DNA of 64,000 nucleotides from Pollutiaquabacter aromativorans (GCA_049177215.1 CP185379.1:3348001-3412000); one strand, 5' to 3'; positions 1 to 8,491 are shown, counted from the stretch's first letter. Notes: generated from the letters alone by a model not told the origin. A program made the numbers and translations.

Positions 1-314
1 GTCAGATCGAAGACTACTCCGTATTCCTCGTGTTCGACAACGGTGTGAAAGCTCCTGGCGCGAACATTCCGTTCTCGGTATTCCCGAATCCGTTCAACCG
101 CTCCACCAACATCGACTACGCCCTTTCCGGCAACGCTGTTGTTTCGGTTGAAGTCTTCAACATGATCGGCGAGAAAGTCAGCTCCTTCGTACTCAACGAA
201 GAGCAGCCGGCCGGTCGTCATACGTACACCTTTGACAACGCTTCCAGCGGTGTCTACTATGTACGCCTGACGGTCGATGGCCAGGCCATGACGCAGAAGA
301 TCGTCAAGATGTGA
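1..314 (+). CDS. C-terminal end of a T9SS-secreted protein (partial)
   Basis: The reading frame is open from the left edge (frame of base 3) and ends with TGA at 312-314. The visible part is about 103 residues, and its last 80 form a typical T9SS type A sorting domain: an FPNPF motif, beta strands with a 'VSVEVFNMIGEKV' core, an 'SSGVYYVRL' turn and a basic end. In the family this domain targets the protein to the outer membrane for export and is then removed. The functional part lies outside the window, so the activity is unknown. A strong terminator follows directly, so the gene ends its transcript. Confidence 0.88.
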   Translation, partial: QIEDYSVFLVFDNGVKAPGANIPFSVFPNPFNRSTNIDYALSGNAVVSVEVFNMIGEKVSSFVLNEEQPAGRHTYTFDNASSGVYYVRLTVDGQAMTQKIVKM

Positions 315-333
315 TCCGTTCCCGGTCCATCAG

Positions 334-366
334 AAAAGCCGCTCCGAAAGGAGCGGCTTTTTTTAT
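334..366. terminator. Bidirectional Rho-independent terminator
   Basis: A perfect 11-bp stem (335-345 with 350-360) closes a GAAA loop and is followed by seven or more T on the plus strand. The minus strand also ends in a T run. It sits between the convergent gene ends at 314 and 392 and can serve both. Confidence 0.9.
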
Positions 367-391
367 TTACCTGTATGGTTGCTGCTGCCGG

Positions 392-901
392 TCAGTTGTC
401 CTGCTTCAACATGGATTTGTGGACGCGTCGTCGCCGGCTTCGATGCGTGTAGTTCGAAGAAAGGATGCTGATGTTCCCGTCGCGTTCCAGGATCGCTAAG
501 TCGACATCCTTGATGCTGGCGACACCGTGTTCGCGTGCCGCGGCTTCCAGTTCGTCGCGCGTGATCTTTTCGCGGCGGAGGTTTTCCTCAATCACATTAC
601 CCTGGTGTACCAGCATCACCGGGTCGCCGCTGACCAGGCGATTGATGTCAGGGTTCCGGTAGAGCAGGTTTTTCAAAAGAAAGTTTGCCCCGAACAGCAC
701 TGTCGCGGCGATCAGCCCGCCCGCCAGTGAGCTATCCGGACCGACCATGGCATTTTGCACGGAGTTGCTGATGAGCAGGATGAAGACCAGGTCGATGACC
801 GACAATTGGGCCAGTTCTTTTTTACCGAAGAGCCGGATGGCGATCACGATAAAGAGATAAACGGCCAGGCTACGTAGAACGATGTCAACCGGAGGTTCCA
901 T
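392..901 (-). CDS. DUF421 (YetF/YcaP-like) membrane protein
   Basis: The 169-residue protein has the usual DUF421 layout: about three N-terminal membrane segments (residues roughly 10-75) and then a small soluble domain. The membrane part carries the family's 'RLFGKKELAQLS' and 'DLVFILLISNSVQNAM' stretches, and the soluble part has 'RREKITRDELEAAAREHG' and 'DLAILERDGNISIL'. YetF-type proteins sit in the inner membrane and their biochemical role is not settled. Length and full domain content suggest an intact gene. It is convergent with the preceding gene and shares its terminator. Confidence 0.88.
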   Translation of the reverse strand: MEPPVDIVLRSLAVYLFIVIAIRLFGKKELAQLSVIDLVFILLISNSVQNAMVGPDSSLAGGLIAATVLFGANFLLKNLLYRNPDINRLVSGDPVMLVHQGNVIEENLRREKITRDELEAAAREHGVASIKDVDLAILERDGNISILSSNYTHRSRRRRVHKSMLKQDN

Positions 902-1018
902 GCGGTCAGTATTTTCCGGTCAAGTTAATCCGGATCGGTACGCATGTGGAGACGGACGCTCCGGAGTTTTTACCCGGAGGTTGTGGGAACGCTTGCGGAG
1001 ATGTTTACCTTTGAGTCA

Positions 1019-1351
1019 ATGCGCTTCGAGAAACACGTATTCATTTGCACCAACGAACGCGCTCCCGGCGGAAGACCTTCCTGCGGCGAGGCTTGTGGTA
1101 TGGAGTTGGTCAAGCTCTTCAAGAAAGCAATCAAAGATCGGGGACTGAAAGGACGCATGCGCGCGCAACGTGCCGGTTGCCTCGATGCCTGCGAACACGG
1201 ACCCTCCGTAGTCGTTTATCCCGAGGGAGTATTTTACGGCGGTGTGAAACCGGAGCATGTCGACGAGATCGTCGAGCAACACCTGATCCAGGACCGTCCC
1301 GTCGAGCGATTGATCATCGATTTTTCGAAGGACACACCTTCCGATGACTGA
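1019..1351 (+). CDS. (2Fe-2S) ferredoxin domain protein, thioredoxin-like fold
   Basis: A 110-residue protein with the four-cysteine pattern of thioredoxin-like [2Fe-2S] ferredoxins: C10-x11-C22, then C54-x3-C58, in a 'FICTNERAPG' context typical of the family. C26 is an extra cysteine. Such proteins carry one [2Fe-2S] cluster and transfer electrons in the cytoplasm; the partner here is unknown. I chose the ATG at 1019 because homologues start just before the 'KHVFICTN' strand. An in-frame ATG at 1001 with a GGAG just upstream is the alternative. The next gene overlaps by 8 bases, so the two are likely co-translated. Confidence 0.87.
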   Translation: MRFEKHVFICTNERAPGGRPSCGEACGMELVKLFKKAIKDRGLKGRMRAQRAGCLDACEHGPSVVVYPEGVFYGGVKPEHVDEIVEQHLIQDRPVERLIIDFSKDTPSDD

Positions 1352-1700
1352 ATTGCCGGAACGCTACCGTAGAGACCTTGCTTTGGTTCGAGAGACAGCG
1401 GAGCAACTGATTCGCGATTTCAACTGGTACAACATCCCGATCCGATTTTCCGGCGATCCCTTTCACGCGTACGAGGAGTTGCGGGAGCAGATCATTCCCC
1501 ACATCGACCGGATGCAGCGGGAAGAGCCGACCCTCTTTCAATCGCTCCTGTACCGTATCGATCTTGATGAACGAAAGTTCAGGCGGCAATTGCAAGCACC
1601 GGATTCCGGTACGCACCTGGCCGACCTGATCCTCCAACGGGAATTTCAAAAGGTCCTGACCCGCCGTTACTTTTCTGACAAGGACGAGTCGGCCGACTGA
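1344..1700 (+). CDS. Hypothetical protein, ferredoxin neighbour
   Basis: A 118-residue, charged, mostly helical soluble protein with no signal peptide or membrane segment. I do not recognise a named domain. Its start overlaps the last 8 bases of the ferredoxin gene, which suggests a two-gene operon and perhaps a functional link to that redox protein (inference only). It contains many Arg, Glu and Asp residues and a conserved-looking 'FNWYNIPIRFSGDP' stretch near residue 27. An AT-rich region of about 170 bases follows before the next gene. Confidence 0.75.
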   Translation: MTELPERYRRDLALVRETAEQLIRDFNWYNIPIRFSGDPFHAYEELREQIIPHIDRMQREEPTLFQSLLYRIDLDERKFRRQLQAPDSGTHLADLILQREFQKVLTRRYFSDKDESAD

Positions 1701-1872
1701 TTCACATAATAGTAATTTAATTAAAAAAGGTAGTAACACTATCATTTTGATTTTGTTTTGACAACTGCATGAAATTTTCGCATTAACACTTTTTTCAAAA
1801 CATGCCGGGCAGGCGGTTGTTGGGTTGCTTGTTACTGTAATCCGCTCTAACCAACTAAAACCTACCTCCAGC

Positions 1873-4293
1873 ATGAAAAAAGTTTTCCGATCCTTAGTGC
1901 TGTCGTTACTGCTAGCGACGGCGGGATCAGTTGCAAACGCGCAGACAGCCGAACTGCAAGTGATCCACAACTGCGCGGACCCGGTCGCCGATTCCGTAGA
2001 CGTATACGTCGATGGTTTAATTGCCATCGACAACTTCGCCTTCCGTAACGCGACGGGTTTCCTGACTCTTCCGGCGGGCGTCGATATCCACGTGGGTATT
2101 GCTCCCAAGACCAGCACATCCGTTTCCGATACGCTGGTGAATTACACCATCAACCTTGCTTCGGGTCAACGCTATGTCGCGATTGCCAGCGGGGTGCTGA
2201 ATCCCGGCAGCTTTGCGGCCAACCCGGACGGACGTGCTACCGGCTTCAACCTGCTGGTGCGCGACAACATCCGTGATGCCGCAGCGTCCTCCGGCGAAGT
2301 CGATTTCATCGTCCTCCACGGAGCAACCGATGCTCCGACAGTCGATGTGATCCCGCAGAGCAGCGCAACGGCATTGGTTGCAGGCGCGGCTTACACGGAT
2401 ATCACCTCGTACCTGACGGTTCCCGCGGCGGCATATCGTTTGAACATCACTCCGGCGGGTGACAATTCCACGATTGTCGCTTCGTACAATGTCGATCTGA
2501 GCACCCTGGGCGGAGGCGCCGCAGTGGTATTCGCTTCCGGTTTTCTGAACCCGGCTGCGAATCAGAACGGCCCAGCTTTCGGACTCTTTGCCGCATTACC
2601 GAACGGAACGGTTGTCGAGTTTTCACTCAACACCAACGCACGCGTTCAGGTCATTCACAATGCCGCTGATCCGGCAGCCGCGGTGGTCGATGTCTACGGC
2701 AACAGCGATCCGCTGATTCCTGACTTCGCATTCCGCACGGCTACTCCGTTCATCGACGTTCCTGCCGGAGTGGACATCACCATCGGCATAGCTCCCGGCA
2801 CCTCTACCTCCGTCAATGATACCATCCCGGGTCTCAGCACCACGGTGAACCTGACCGCCGGTCAAACCTATGTTGTTATCGCCAATGGCGTGACAGCTCC
2901 CGGCTCGTTCGCTACCAATCCCGACGGCCGTCCGATCAATTTCGGTCTGTTCCTTAAGACCACTGTTCGGGAGAGCGCAACTGATGGATCGAATGTCGAC
3001 TTCTTTGTGCTCCACGGCGCCACCGACGCGCCGACGGTGGACGTCATCCCGCAGAGCAGCGCTGCGCCGCTGGTCGACAACGCCGCATACGGTGACATCA
3101 CCGGTTACCTCAGCGTACCGGCTTCCCAGTACTTCCTCAACATCACCCCGGGTAGCGACAACTCGACCATCGTGGCTTCCTACAACGTAGACCTGAGCTC
3201 CCTCGGCGGCGGCTCTGCGGTCGTGTTCGCATCCGGTTTCCTTGATCCAGCCGCCAACCAGAACGGCGAAGCGTTCGGAATCTATGCCGCGTTGGCCAAC
3301 GGTACGGTCGTGGCCTTCCCGCTGAACACCAACGCCCGCGTGCAGGTGATCCACAATTCCGCCGATCCGGCTGCCGCGGTGGTCGACGTATACGGCAACA
3401 GTAATCCGTTGATTCCCGATTTCGCGTTCCGCACAGCCACTCCGTTTATCGATGTTCCGGCCGGTGTTGACATCACGATCGGTATAGCTCCAGGTACCTC
3501 CACTTCGGTGAACGATACGATCCCGGGTCTAAGCACGACGGTGAACCTGACCGCCGGTCAGAGCTACGTGGTGATCGCTAACGGCGTGACCGCTCCCGCT
3601 TCCTTCGCTGTCAACCCTGACGGCCGCCCGACCAGCTTCGCGCTGTATGTCAAGCCTGCTGTACGGGAGGCTGGTACCGATGGCGGTAACGTCGACTTCT
3701 TCGCCTTCCATGGTGCAACTGACGCTCCGACTGTTGATGTGATTGCGCGCGGTGTCGCCACCTTGGTGGATGATGCGGCGTATGGTGATTTCACCGGTTA
3801 CCTCAGCGTACCCGCGGCACTTTACACCCTCGATGTAACGCCGGCTGCCGGCTCACCGGTGGTGGCCAGCTTCGCCGCTGACCTGAGCACACTCGGTGGT
3901 GGTTCCGCGGTAGTGTTCGCTTCCGGCTTCCTGGATCCAACCACCAATCAGAATGGCGAAGCCTTCGGTTTGTTCGCCGCTCTCGCTAACGGAACCGTTG
4001 TTCCATTCACCAACACCACGGGCATCGACGAAAGCAACATCCGTTTCGCCACCGGTATTTTCCCGAATCCTGCCAACAACCGTATCCAGGTAGGTTTGCA
4101 GGTGAAGAACGCCGCTAATGCCCAGGTACAAGTAACGGACGTGACCGGCCGCATCGTGTTGAATCGCCAGGCTTACCTGGTCGACAATCAATTGCTCAGC
4201 CTCGACATCGACCAATTACCGGGTGGAGTGTATAACCTCACGGTGATGGAAGGCTCCAGCCTCCAGAGCGCTCCGTTCGTGATCGCACGTTGA
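1873..4293 (+). CDS. T9SS-secreted protein with three DUF4397 double units
   Basis: About 806 residues from the ATG at 1873, which gives a clean signal peptide (MKKVFRSL, hydrophobic core, ANAQ); an upstream in-frame start at 1825 would add 16 residues before it. The body is three tandem units of about 240 residues, each with two DUF4397-type halves: one opening with 'VQVIHNAADP', the other with 'VLHGATDAPTVDV'. Units 2 and 3 are almost the same, also in DNA, so they arose by recent internal duplication. The last 80 residues are a T9SS sorting domain with 'FPNPANN'. DUF4397 proteins are surface or secreted beta-sandwich proteins of unknown activity. A terminator follows, and the AT-rich stretch 1701-1872 must hold the promoter. 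Confidence 0.9.
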   Translation: MKKVFRSLVLSLLLATAGSVANAQTAELQVIHNCADPVADSVDVYVDGLIAIDNFAFRNATGFLTLPAGVDIHVGIAPKTSTSVSDTLVNYTINLASGQRYVAIASGVLNPGSFAANPDGRATGFNLLVRDNIRDAAASSGEVDFIVLHGATDAPTVDVIPQSSATALVAGAAYTDITSYLTVPAAAYRLNITPAGDNSTIVASYNVDLSTLGGGAAVVFASGFLNPAANQNGPAFGLFAALPNGTVVEFSLNTNARVQVIHNAADPAAAVVDVYGNSDPLIPDFAFRTATPFIDVPAGVDITIGIAPGTSTSVNDTIPGLSTTVNLTAGQTYVVIANGVTAPGSFATNPDGRPINFGLFLKTTVRESATDGSNVDFFVLHGATDAPTVDVIPQSSAAPLVDNAAYGDITGYLSVPASQYFLNITPGSDNSTIVASYNVDLSSLGGGSAVVFASGFLDPAANQNGEAFGIYAALANGTVVAFPLNTNARVQVIHNSADPAAAVVDVYGNSNPLIPDFAFRTATPFIDVPAGVDITIGIAPGTSTSVNDTIPGLSTTVNLTAGQSYVVIANGVTAPASFAVNPDGRPTSFALYVKPAVREAGTDGGNVDFFAFHGATDAPTVDVIARGVATLVDDAAYGDFTGYLSVPAALYTLDVTPAAGSPVVASFAADLSTLGGGSAVVFASGFLDPTTNQNGEAFGLFAALANGTVVPFTNTTGIDESNIRFATGIFPNPANNRIQVGLQVKNAANAQVQVTDVTGRIVLNRQAYLVDNQLLSLDIDQLPGGVYNLTVMEGSSLQSAPFVIAR

Positions 4294-4318
4294 TATTTTT
4301 GGGTTAGTTTAGACAAGG

Positions 4319-4356
4319 CAGGTCCGGCGAATTTATCCGCCGGGCCTGTTTTTTAT
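4319..4356 (+). terminator. Rho-independent terminator
   Basis: An 11-bp stem (4319-4329 with 4338-4348, one G-T wobble) closes an 8-base AT-rich loop and is followed by a T-rich tract. It ends transcription of the DUF4397 gene. Confidence 0.85.
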
Positions 4357-4483
4357 TTATTTGCAGCCATTTTTGACCTATTTGCCGTTTCTCACAAAGA
4401 AACCTGAACAACAGGGCCGGATAGCTGTTATTTTCGAATCCCCGTTTTATCCGGGAAATGCGGAAACAAGACCTTCAGTTTCT

Positions 4484-5359
4484 ATGAGCCAGTTCTCCAT
4501 CAAGGACATTGAAGCCCTAACCGGCATCAAGGCGCATACGTTGCGTATCTGGGAGCAGCGTTACAGCCTGCCGCAACCCAAGCGTACGGAGAGCAATATC
4601 CGTTATTACGACGACGACGATCTGAAACTCTTGCTGAATGTCGCCATGCTCAACCGGCATGGGCATAAAATCTCGGAGATCACCCGGCTGAGCGAACAGC
4701 AGATCCGTGATATCGCGCTCGACATATCGGTCAACTCCACCCACCAGTCGACGCATATTCAGGGCCTGATCGCGTCGATGATCAACCTCGACGAACGGGC
4801 GTTCGAAAAGATCCTGTCGACCTGTGTACTGCAGTATGGTTTACAGCGCACGGTCATGGAAGTGGTATTCCCGTTCATGAGTCTGGTCGGTGCCATGTGG
4901 CAGACCGGATCGGTCAATCCGGCCTTCGAACATTTCATGTCGAATCTGATCCGGCAAAAGCTGATCGTGGCGATCGACGCGCAGGAGATCCGGCCGGTTG
5001 CTCATCCGAAAAATTTCCTGCTCTTCCTGCCGGAAGGAGAGCATCACGAACTCGGATTGTTGTTCGCCAACTACATCATCCGTTCGCGCGGTCACCGTTC
5101 GTTGTACCTTGGACAGAACCTGCCGGTTTCCGACCTGGCCCGTGTAAGCGAGCGCTTTGTGCCTGACGTGGTGTTCACCAGTGTAACAACGGGTCTGCCA
5201 CGCGAGGTCGTGGAAGGCATGGTGAAAGAACTTAAAGACAGTTTTCCGGGCGCGTCGATCCTGTTGACCGGTCGGTATTTTTCCGAGCATGCAACGGTGA
5301 ACGAAGATGTCACCATCGTTCAGCGACCCTCCGATCTCGACGCTTTCTGGTCGCGCTAA
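4484..5359 (+). CDS. CarH/LitR-type MerR-family B12-dependent photoreceptor regulator
   Basis: A 291-residue protein with an N-terminal MerR winged helix (residues 1-72, 'YSIKDIE'-like start and 'HTLRIWEQRY' recognition helix), a helical cobalamin-cap domain (about 85-165) and a C-terminal B12-binding Rossmann-like domain (175-291). Both diagnostic motifs of the CarH class are present: W139-x9-E149-H150 in the cap, which contacts the adenosyl group, and E186-x-H188-x-x-G191, whose His is the lower cobalt ligand. Family members repress light-induced genes in the dark and let go when light breaks the Co-C bond. The ATG at 4484 fits the MerR start; an upstream in-frame ATG at 4361 would add 41 residues of poor quality. 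It is convergent with folE. Confidence 0.9.
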   Translation: MSQFSIKDIEALTGIKAHTLRIWEQRYSLPQPKRTESNIRYYDDDDLKLLLNVAMLNRHGHKISEITRLSEQQIRDIALDISVNSTHQSTHIQGLIASMINLDERAFEKILSTCVLQYGLQRTVMEVVFPFMSLVGAMWQTGSVNPAFEHFMSNLIRQKLIVAIDAQEIRPVAHPKNFLLFLPEGEHHELGLLFANYIIRSRGHRSLYLGQNLPVSDLARVSERFVPDVVFTSVTTGLPREVVEGMVKELKDSFPGASILLTGRYFSEHATVNEDVTIVQRPSDLDAFWSR

Positions 5360-5382
5360 CGATTGTTATTTCGGGCCGGCAG

Positions 5383-6066
5383 TCAGCGGCCCAGTTCGAT
5401 GTACTTCAACAGTTCGAGTCGCGTACTTTCGTTCAGGAATTTTCCATGGTACGAACTGGTCAGCGTGCTGCGGTGTTCATCGCGGATACCGCGTGCTTTC
5501 ACACAGAGGTGTTCCGCATCGATGATCACGGCGACATCTTCCGTGTCGAGTACCCGCTTCAGTTCTTCCGCGATCTGAACGGTCAGGCGCTCCTGCACCT
5601 GGGGACGGCGCGCGAAATGATCGACAATGCGGTTGAGTTTCGAAAGTCCGATCACTTTTCCTTTCGCGATGTAGGCTACGTGTGCATGTCCCAGGATCGG
5701 TACGAAGTGGTGTTCGCAGGTTGATTGCACCTTGATGTCGCGTTCCACCAACATCTGGTTGTAGCGATAGGCGTTGTCGAAAAGCGTAGGGCTGGGCTTG
5801 TTGGCTGGATTGAGGCCACTGAAAATTTCCTGTACATACATCTTGGCGACGCGCATCGGCGTGTCACGCAGACTTTCATCGGTAAGGTCAAGTCCGAGTG
5901 TCGACATGATATCACGGAACCGCGCAGCGATCCGCTGGATCTTCTCCTCCTCGGTCAGATCCCCCGCCTCGGATCGGACCGGATGAATTGTCAGCGATCC
6001 TGTGGACCCTCCCAGCAGATCGTCGATGGATGGAAGAGCTTGATTTTCAATTATTTCTTTCTTCAT
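5383..6066 (-). CDS. folE: GTP cyclohydrolase I
   Basis: A 227-residue protein of the FolE1 family, which converts GTP to 7,8-dihydroneopterin triphosphate, the first step of folate and pterin synthesis, in the cytoplasm (EC 3.5.4.16). The zinc ligands are C117, H120 and C188, with the same spacing as in the E. coli enzyme, in 'STCEHHFVPI' and 'AEHLCVKARG'. The QxHxR-like GTP site region 'IRDEHRSTLTSS' follows. The first 35 residues are a variable extension. It is convergent with the photoreceptor regulator gene (23-base gap) and divergent from the ECF sigma gene, so its promoter lies in 6067-6285. Folate supply fits a light or photolyase response (inference). Confidence 0.95.
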   Translation of the reverse strand: MKKEIIENQALPSIDDLLGGSTGSLTIHPVRSEAGDLTEEEKIQRIAARFRDIMSTLGLDLTDESLRDTPMRVAKMYVQEIFSGLNPANKPSPTLFDNAYRYNQMLVERDIKVQSTCEHHFVPILGHAHVAYIAKGKVIGLSKLNRIVDHFARRPQVQERLTVQIAEELKRVLDTEDVAVIIDAEHLCVKARGIRDEHRSTLTSSYHGKFLNESTRLELLKYIELGR

Positions 6067-6227
6067 AGGTGATTTTACCCCAGTACTGCCGGAGGAATAG
6101 AGAGAACAAGGCCGTTTTCAGATTGTTTTCGGCCATAGAATTTCATGGAAAAATCCAAGTTTTGTTTAGTTAATAAGAGTTAAATATTAAACACGAATGT
6201 CGAAGTTGACCATTTTTATTCTATTTT

Positions 6228-6258
6228 TGTTTAACGATTGGGCACAGATAGTTAAACA
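6228..6258. promoter_or_regulatory. Inverted repeat in the folE-ECF sigma divergent promoter region
   Basis: TGTTTAAC (6228-6235) and GTTAAACA (6251-6258) form a perfect 8-bp inverted repeat with a 15-base spacer, 28 bases before the sigma factor start. Related GTTTA-type half sites lie at 6163-6173 and 6257-6264. The whole 6067-6285 gap is AT-rich. It may be an operator for the CarH-type regulator, or the left arm may be the -35 element of an autoregulated ECF promoter. The assignment is inference. Confidence 0.4.
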
Positions 6259-6285
6259 GTTTAGAATAGTTCAAAATACATCGCC

Positions 6286-6817
6286 ATGGAAACGAATCAG
6301 GAATTCCGCAAGCAGGTAACTGACGAGACCCGTCCGTTGAAAGCATATGCGATGAAACTCACTCAGGATAGCGAGGAGGCGAATGATCTGGTGCAGGATA
6401 CCGTCCTGAAAGCCTTGACGAACGAAGAGAAGTTCGCCGCCGGTACGAACCTGAAGGGATGGTTGTACACCATCATGAAAAACATTTTCATCAACAAGTA
6501 CCGTCGCGCGATGAAGTCGAACATCTTCAACGACGATACGGACAATCAGTACTACATCAACAACCTCGCGACCGCAAAACGGAACGACGGTGAAGGGTAA
6601 CATGGTCATGCGGGAGATCCGCACCGCCATGGCCGGTTTGAACGACAACCTGCGGACGCCCTTCCTGATGAGCTACAGCGGCTACAAGTACGAGGAGATC
6701 GCGCAGCGGTTGCAGATTCCGCTCGGAACGGTGAAAGTGCGCATTCACAATGCCCGGAAGGAATTGATGAAGAAACTCAGCGTTTACAAGCCTGCAGACG
6801 CGCGTCGCGAAGCCTGA
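6286..6817 (+). CDS. ECF-type RNA polymerase sigma factor (frame broken by one base)
   Basis: Two overlapping frames make up one ECF sigma factor of about 176 residues. The first (6286-6600) has region 2 with 'AYAMKLTQDSEEANDLVQDT' and 'TNLKGWLYTIMKNIFIN'. The second (6590-6817) has region 4 with 'LRTPFLMSYSGYKYEEIAQR' and the helix-turn-helix 'IPLGTVKVRIHNARKE'. Removing one G from the GGG at 6595-6597 gives a continuous protein through 'GEGNMVMREI'. The same one-base homopolymer gain breaks other genes in this window, so an error is more likely than a real pseudogene or programmed shift. This sigma type often stands next to carotenoid genes and CarH-like regulators in Bacteroidota. No anti-sigma gene is adjacent. 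Confidence 0.82.
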
Positions 6818-6839
6818 AGCGCATCCGGCTCATGACCTG

Positions 6840-6866
6840 AAACCCCTGTCTGCACAGGGGTTTTTT
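6840..6866 (+). terminator. Rho-independent terminator
   Basis: A 9-bp stem (AACCCCTGT at 6841-6849 with the complement at 6854-6862), a short CTGC loop and a run of six T. It separates the sigma factor gene from purQ, whose start is 15 bases further on. Confidence 0.85.
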
Positions 6867-6880
6867 CGTACCTTCGGGTC

Positions 6881-7573
6881 ATGAAATTCGGAGTCGTCGT
6901 TTTCCCTGGATCGAACTGTGACGAAGACATGGTCTATGTGCTGCGCCAGCGGATGAAGCAACCGGTGGTGAAGTTGTGGCACAAGGATCATGATTTGCAG
7001 AACTGCGATTTCATCGTACTTCCGGGCGGATTCAGCTACGGCGACTACCTGCGCTCCGGCGCCATCGCGCGCTTTTCTCCGATCATGCAGGAAGTCATTG
7101 CCTTTGCCAACAAGGGCGGCTTTGTCTTCGGTGTCTGCAACGGGTTCCAGATCCTCTGCGAAGCAGGCCTGGTACCCGGGGCATTGTTGCGCAACGACCA
7201 TTCGCGCTTCAACTGCGAGAACGTGTATGTTCGTCCCGAGCATCAGGCTGCGCGACTGACGGCTGCGACCAAGCCCGGACAAGCGCTCAAGATCCCGATC
7301 GCACACGGAGAAGGACGCTATTACACCGACGCCGAAACATTGCGTTCCATGGAAGCAAACGGACAGATCCTGTTCCGCTACTGCGATGCTTCCGGACAAG
7401 TGACACCCGAAGCAAATCCCAACGGATCCCTCGGCAACATCGCCGGTGTGTGCAATGCCGGCAAGAACGTCTTCGGTATGATGCCCCATCCCGAACGCGC
7501 CGCCGATCCGGAGTTGGGCAACACCGACGGACAGGTTCTTTTTGAAGGATTGTTGCAACTGGTCTCCGCCTGA
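6881..7573 (+). CDS. purQ: Phosphoribosylformylglycinamidine synthase subunit PurQ (glutaminase)
   Basis: A 230-residue class I glutamine amidotransferase. It supplies ammonia from glutamine to PurL in the fourth step of purine synthesis (EC 6.3.5.3). The catalytic triad is visible: C86 in the nucleophile elbow 'FGVCNGFQIL', and H203 and E205 in 'MMPHPER'. The N-terminal 'VVVFPGSNCDED' and 'VLPGGFSYGDYLR' are PurQ hallmarks. Length matches stand-alone PurQ proteins that work with a small PurL and PurS. Neither purL nor purS is next to it. A 'TACCTTCG' box 15-20 bases before the start resembles the Bacteroidota -7 element. Confidence 0.95.
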   Translation: MKFGVVVFPGSNCDEDMVYVLRQRMKQPVVKLWHKDHDLQNCDFIVLPGGFSYGDYLRSGAIARFSPIMQEVIAFANKGGFVFGVCNGFQILCEAGLVPGALLRNDHSRFNCENVYVRPEHQAARLTAATKPGQALKIPIAHGEGRYYTDAETLRSMEANGQILFRYCDASGQVTPEANPNGSLGNIAGVCNAGKNVFGMMPHPERAADPELGNTDGQVLFEGLLQLVSA

Positions 7574-7589
7574 GCTGGAATTCGGTTGA

Positions 7590-8010
7590 CGGTAGACAGT
7601 TGGCGGTAGGCGGTATTTTCCCCGGTTCGCTTCTCGTCCCTTTTTTCAGTAGGCAGTATGCGGTAGTTTTTCATGCCTCGCACCTCGCATCTCGTCTCCC
7701 GTCCCTTTTTTCAGTAGGCAGTATTTTCCTCGGTCTCGGTCACGTTCCTCGCTTTTTCTTTTCCTCGTCCCTCGTCCCTTTTTTCAGTAGGCAGTTGGCA
7801 GTAGGCGGTAGGCAGTATTTTCATCGGTCTCGCTTCTCATCCCTTTTTTCAGTAGGCAGTATGCGGTAGTTTTTCATACCTCGCACCTCGCACCTCGCAC
7901 CTCGCATCTCGTCCCCCGTCCCTTTTTTCAGTTGGCAGTTGGCAGTAGGCAGTATTTTCCTCGGTCTCGGTCCCGTTCCTCGCTTCTTCTTTTCCTCGTC
8001 CCTTCTTTTG
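7590..8010. repeat. Degenerate interspersed repeat block downstream of purQ
   Basis: About 420 bases without a gene, built from a few short phrases in changing order. 'CCCTTTTTTCAGTAGGCAG' recurs about five times (near 7638, 7703, 7778, 7841 and 7920, the last with TTGGCAG). Also repeated are 'GGCAGTAGGCGGTAG', 'CCTCGCACCTCGCA' and 'TCCTCGGTCTCGGTC'. Period and order are irregular, so it is not a simple tandem array. No long inverted termini are visible. A similar CCTCG-rich phrase is found inside tolC near 35,985-36,050. Confidence 0.75.
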
Positions 8011-8058
8011 CTTCCCTCTTCCGGGTTGATTACTTTGTCTGCCTAAACCCTTCCCACC

Positions 8059-8475
8059 ATGAATCCAACTCTTCGAAACATCCTTGCCATCATAGCCGGC
8101 ATTGCCGCCGGCAGTGTGGTCAATATGGGTATTGTGATGATCAGCGGCTCCGTCATTCCTCCGCCGGAAGGTGTTGATGCCACCACGTACGAAGGACTCA
8201 AAGCTTCGATGCACCTGATGGAACCCAAGCACTTTGTCTTCCCATTTCTCGCTCACGCGATCGGCACCCTGGCCGGCGCGTTTCTCGCGGCGCGCTTATC
8301 GGTGAGTAAAATGCGTTCGGCATTCATTGTCGGCGGATTCTTCCTGTTGGGAGGAATCGCCAATACCATGATGTTGCCTTCACCGGTCTGGTTTTCCATC
8401 ACGGACCTTGTCGGCGCCTATCTCCCGATGGCCTGGCTTGGCGGAAAGGCAGGGACGCAGACCTCTGCTGCTTGA
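8059..8475 (+). CDS. Small four-helix membrane protein, hypothetical
   Basis: A 138-residue protein with about four membrane segments (residues 7-32, 70-88, 96-114 and 116-132) separated by short loops. The first loop is polar with 'PPPEGVDATTYEGLKAS' and a predicted turn before 'FVFPFLAHAIGTLAGAFLAA'. Glycine- and alanine-rich helices and the overall layout match small conserved inner-membrane proteins without a known role in Bacteroidota. It stands alone between the repeat block and a bidirectional terminator. The function cannot be told from sequence. Confidence 0.8.
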   Translation: MNPTLRNILAIIAGIAAGSVVNMGIVMISGSVIPPPEGVDATTYEGLKASMHLMEPKHFVFPFLAHAIGTLAGAFLAARLSVSKMRSAFIVGGFFLLGGIANTMMLPSPVWFSITDLVGAYLPMAWLGGKAGTQTSAA

Positions 8476-8491
8476 GTACTTATCAGAAAGT

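Noticed and set aside
4361..4483. Upstream start adding 41 residues to the CarH-like regulator.
   Set aside because: MerR proteins begin right at the helix-turn-helix; the extension overlaps the T-rich part after the previous terminator and has no family match.
5374..5392. Possible terminator GGGCCG...CGGCCC between the CarH-like gene and folE.
   Set aside because: There is no T run on either strand and part of it lies in the folE coding sequence.
6586..6605. Programmed +1 frameshift in the sigma factor (GGG TAA C, recalling prfB).
   Set aside because: There is no properly spaced Shine-Dalgarno-like stimulator, and the same one-base homopolymer gains occur in unrelated genes in the window.
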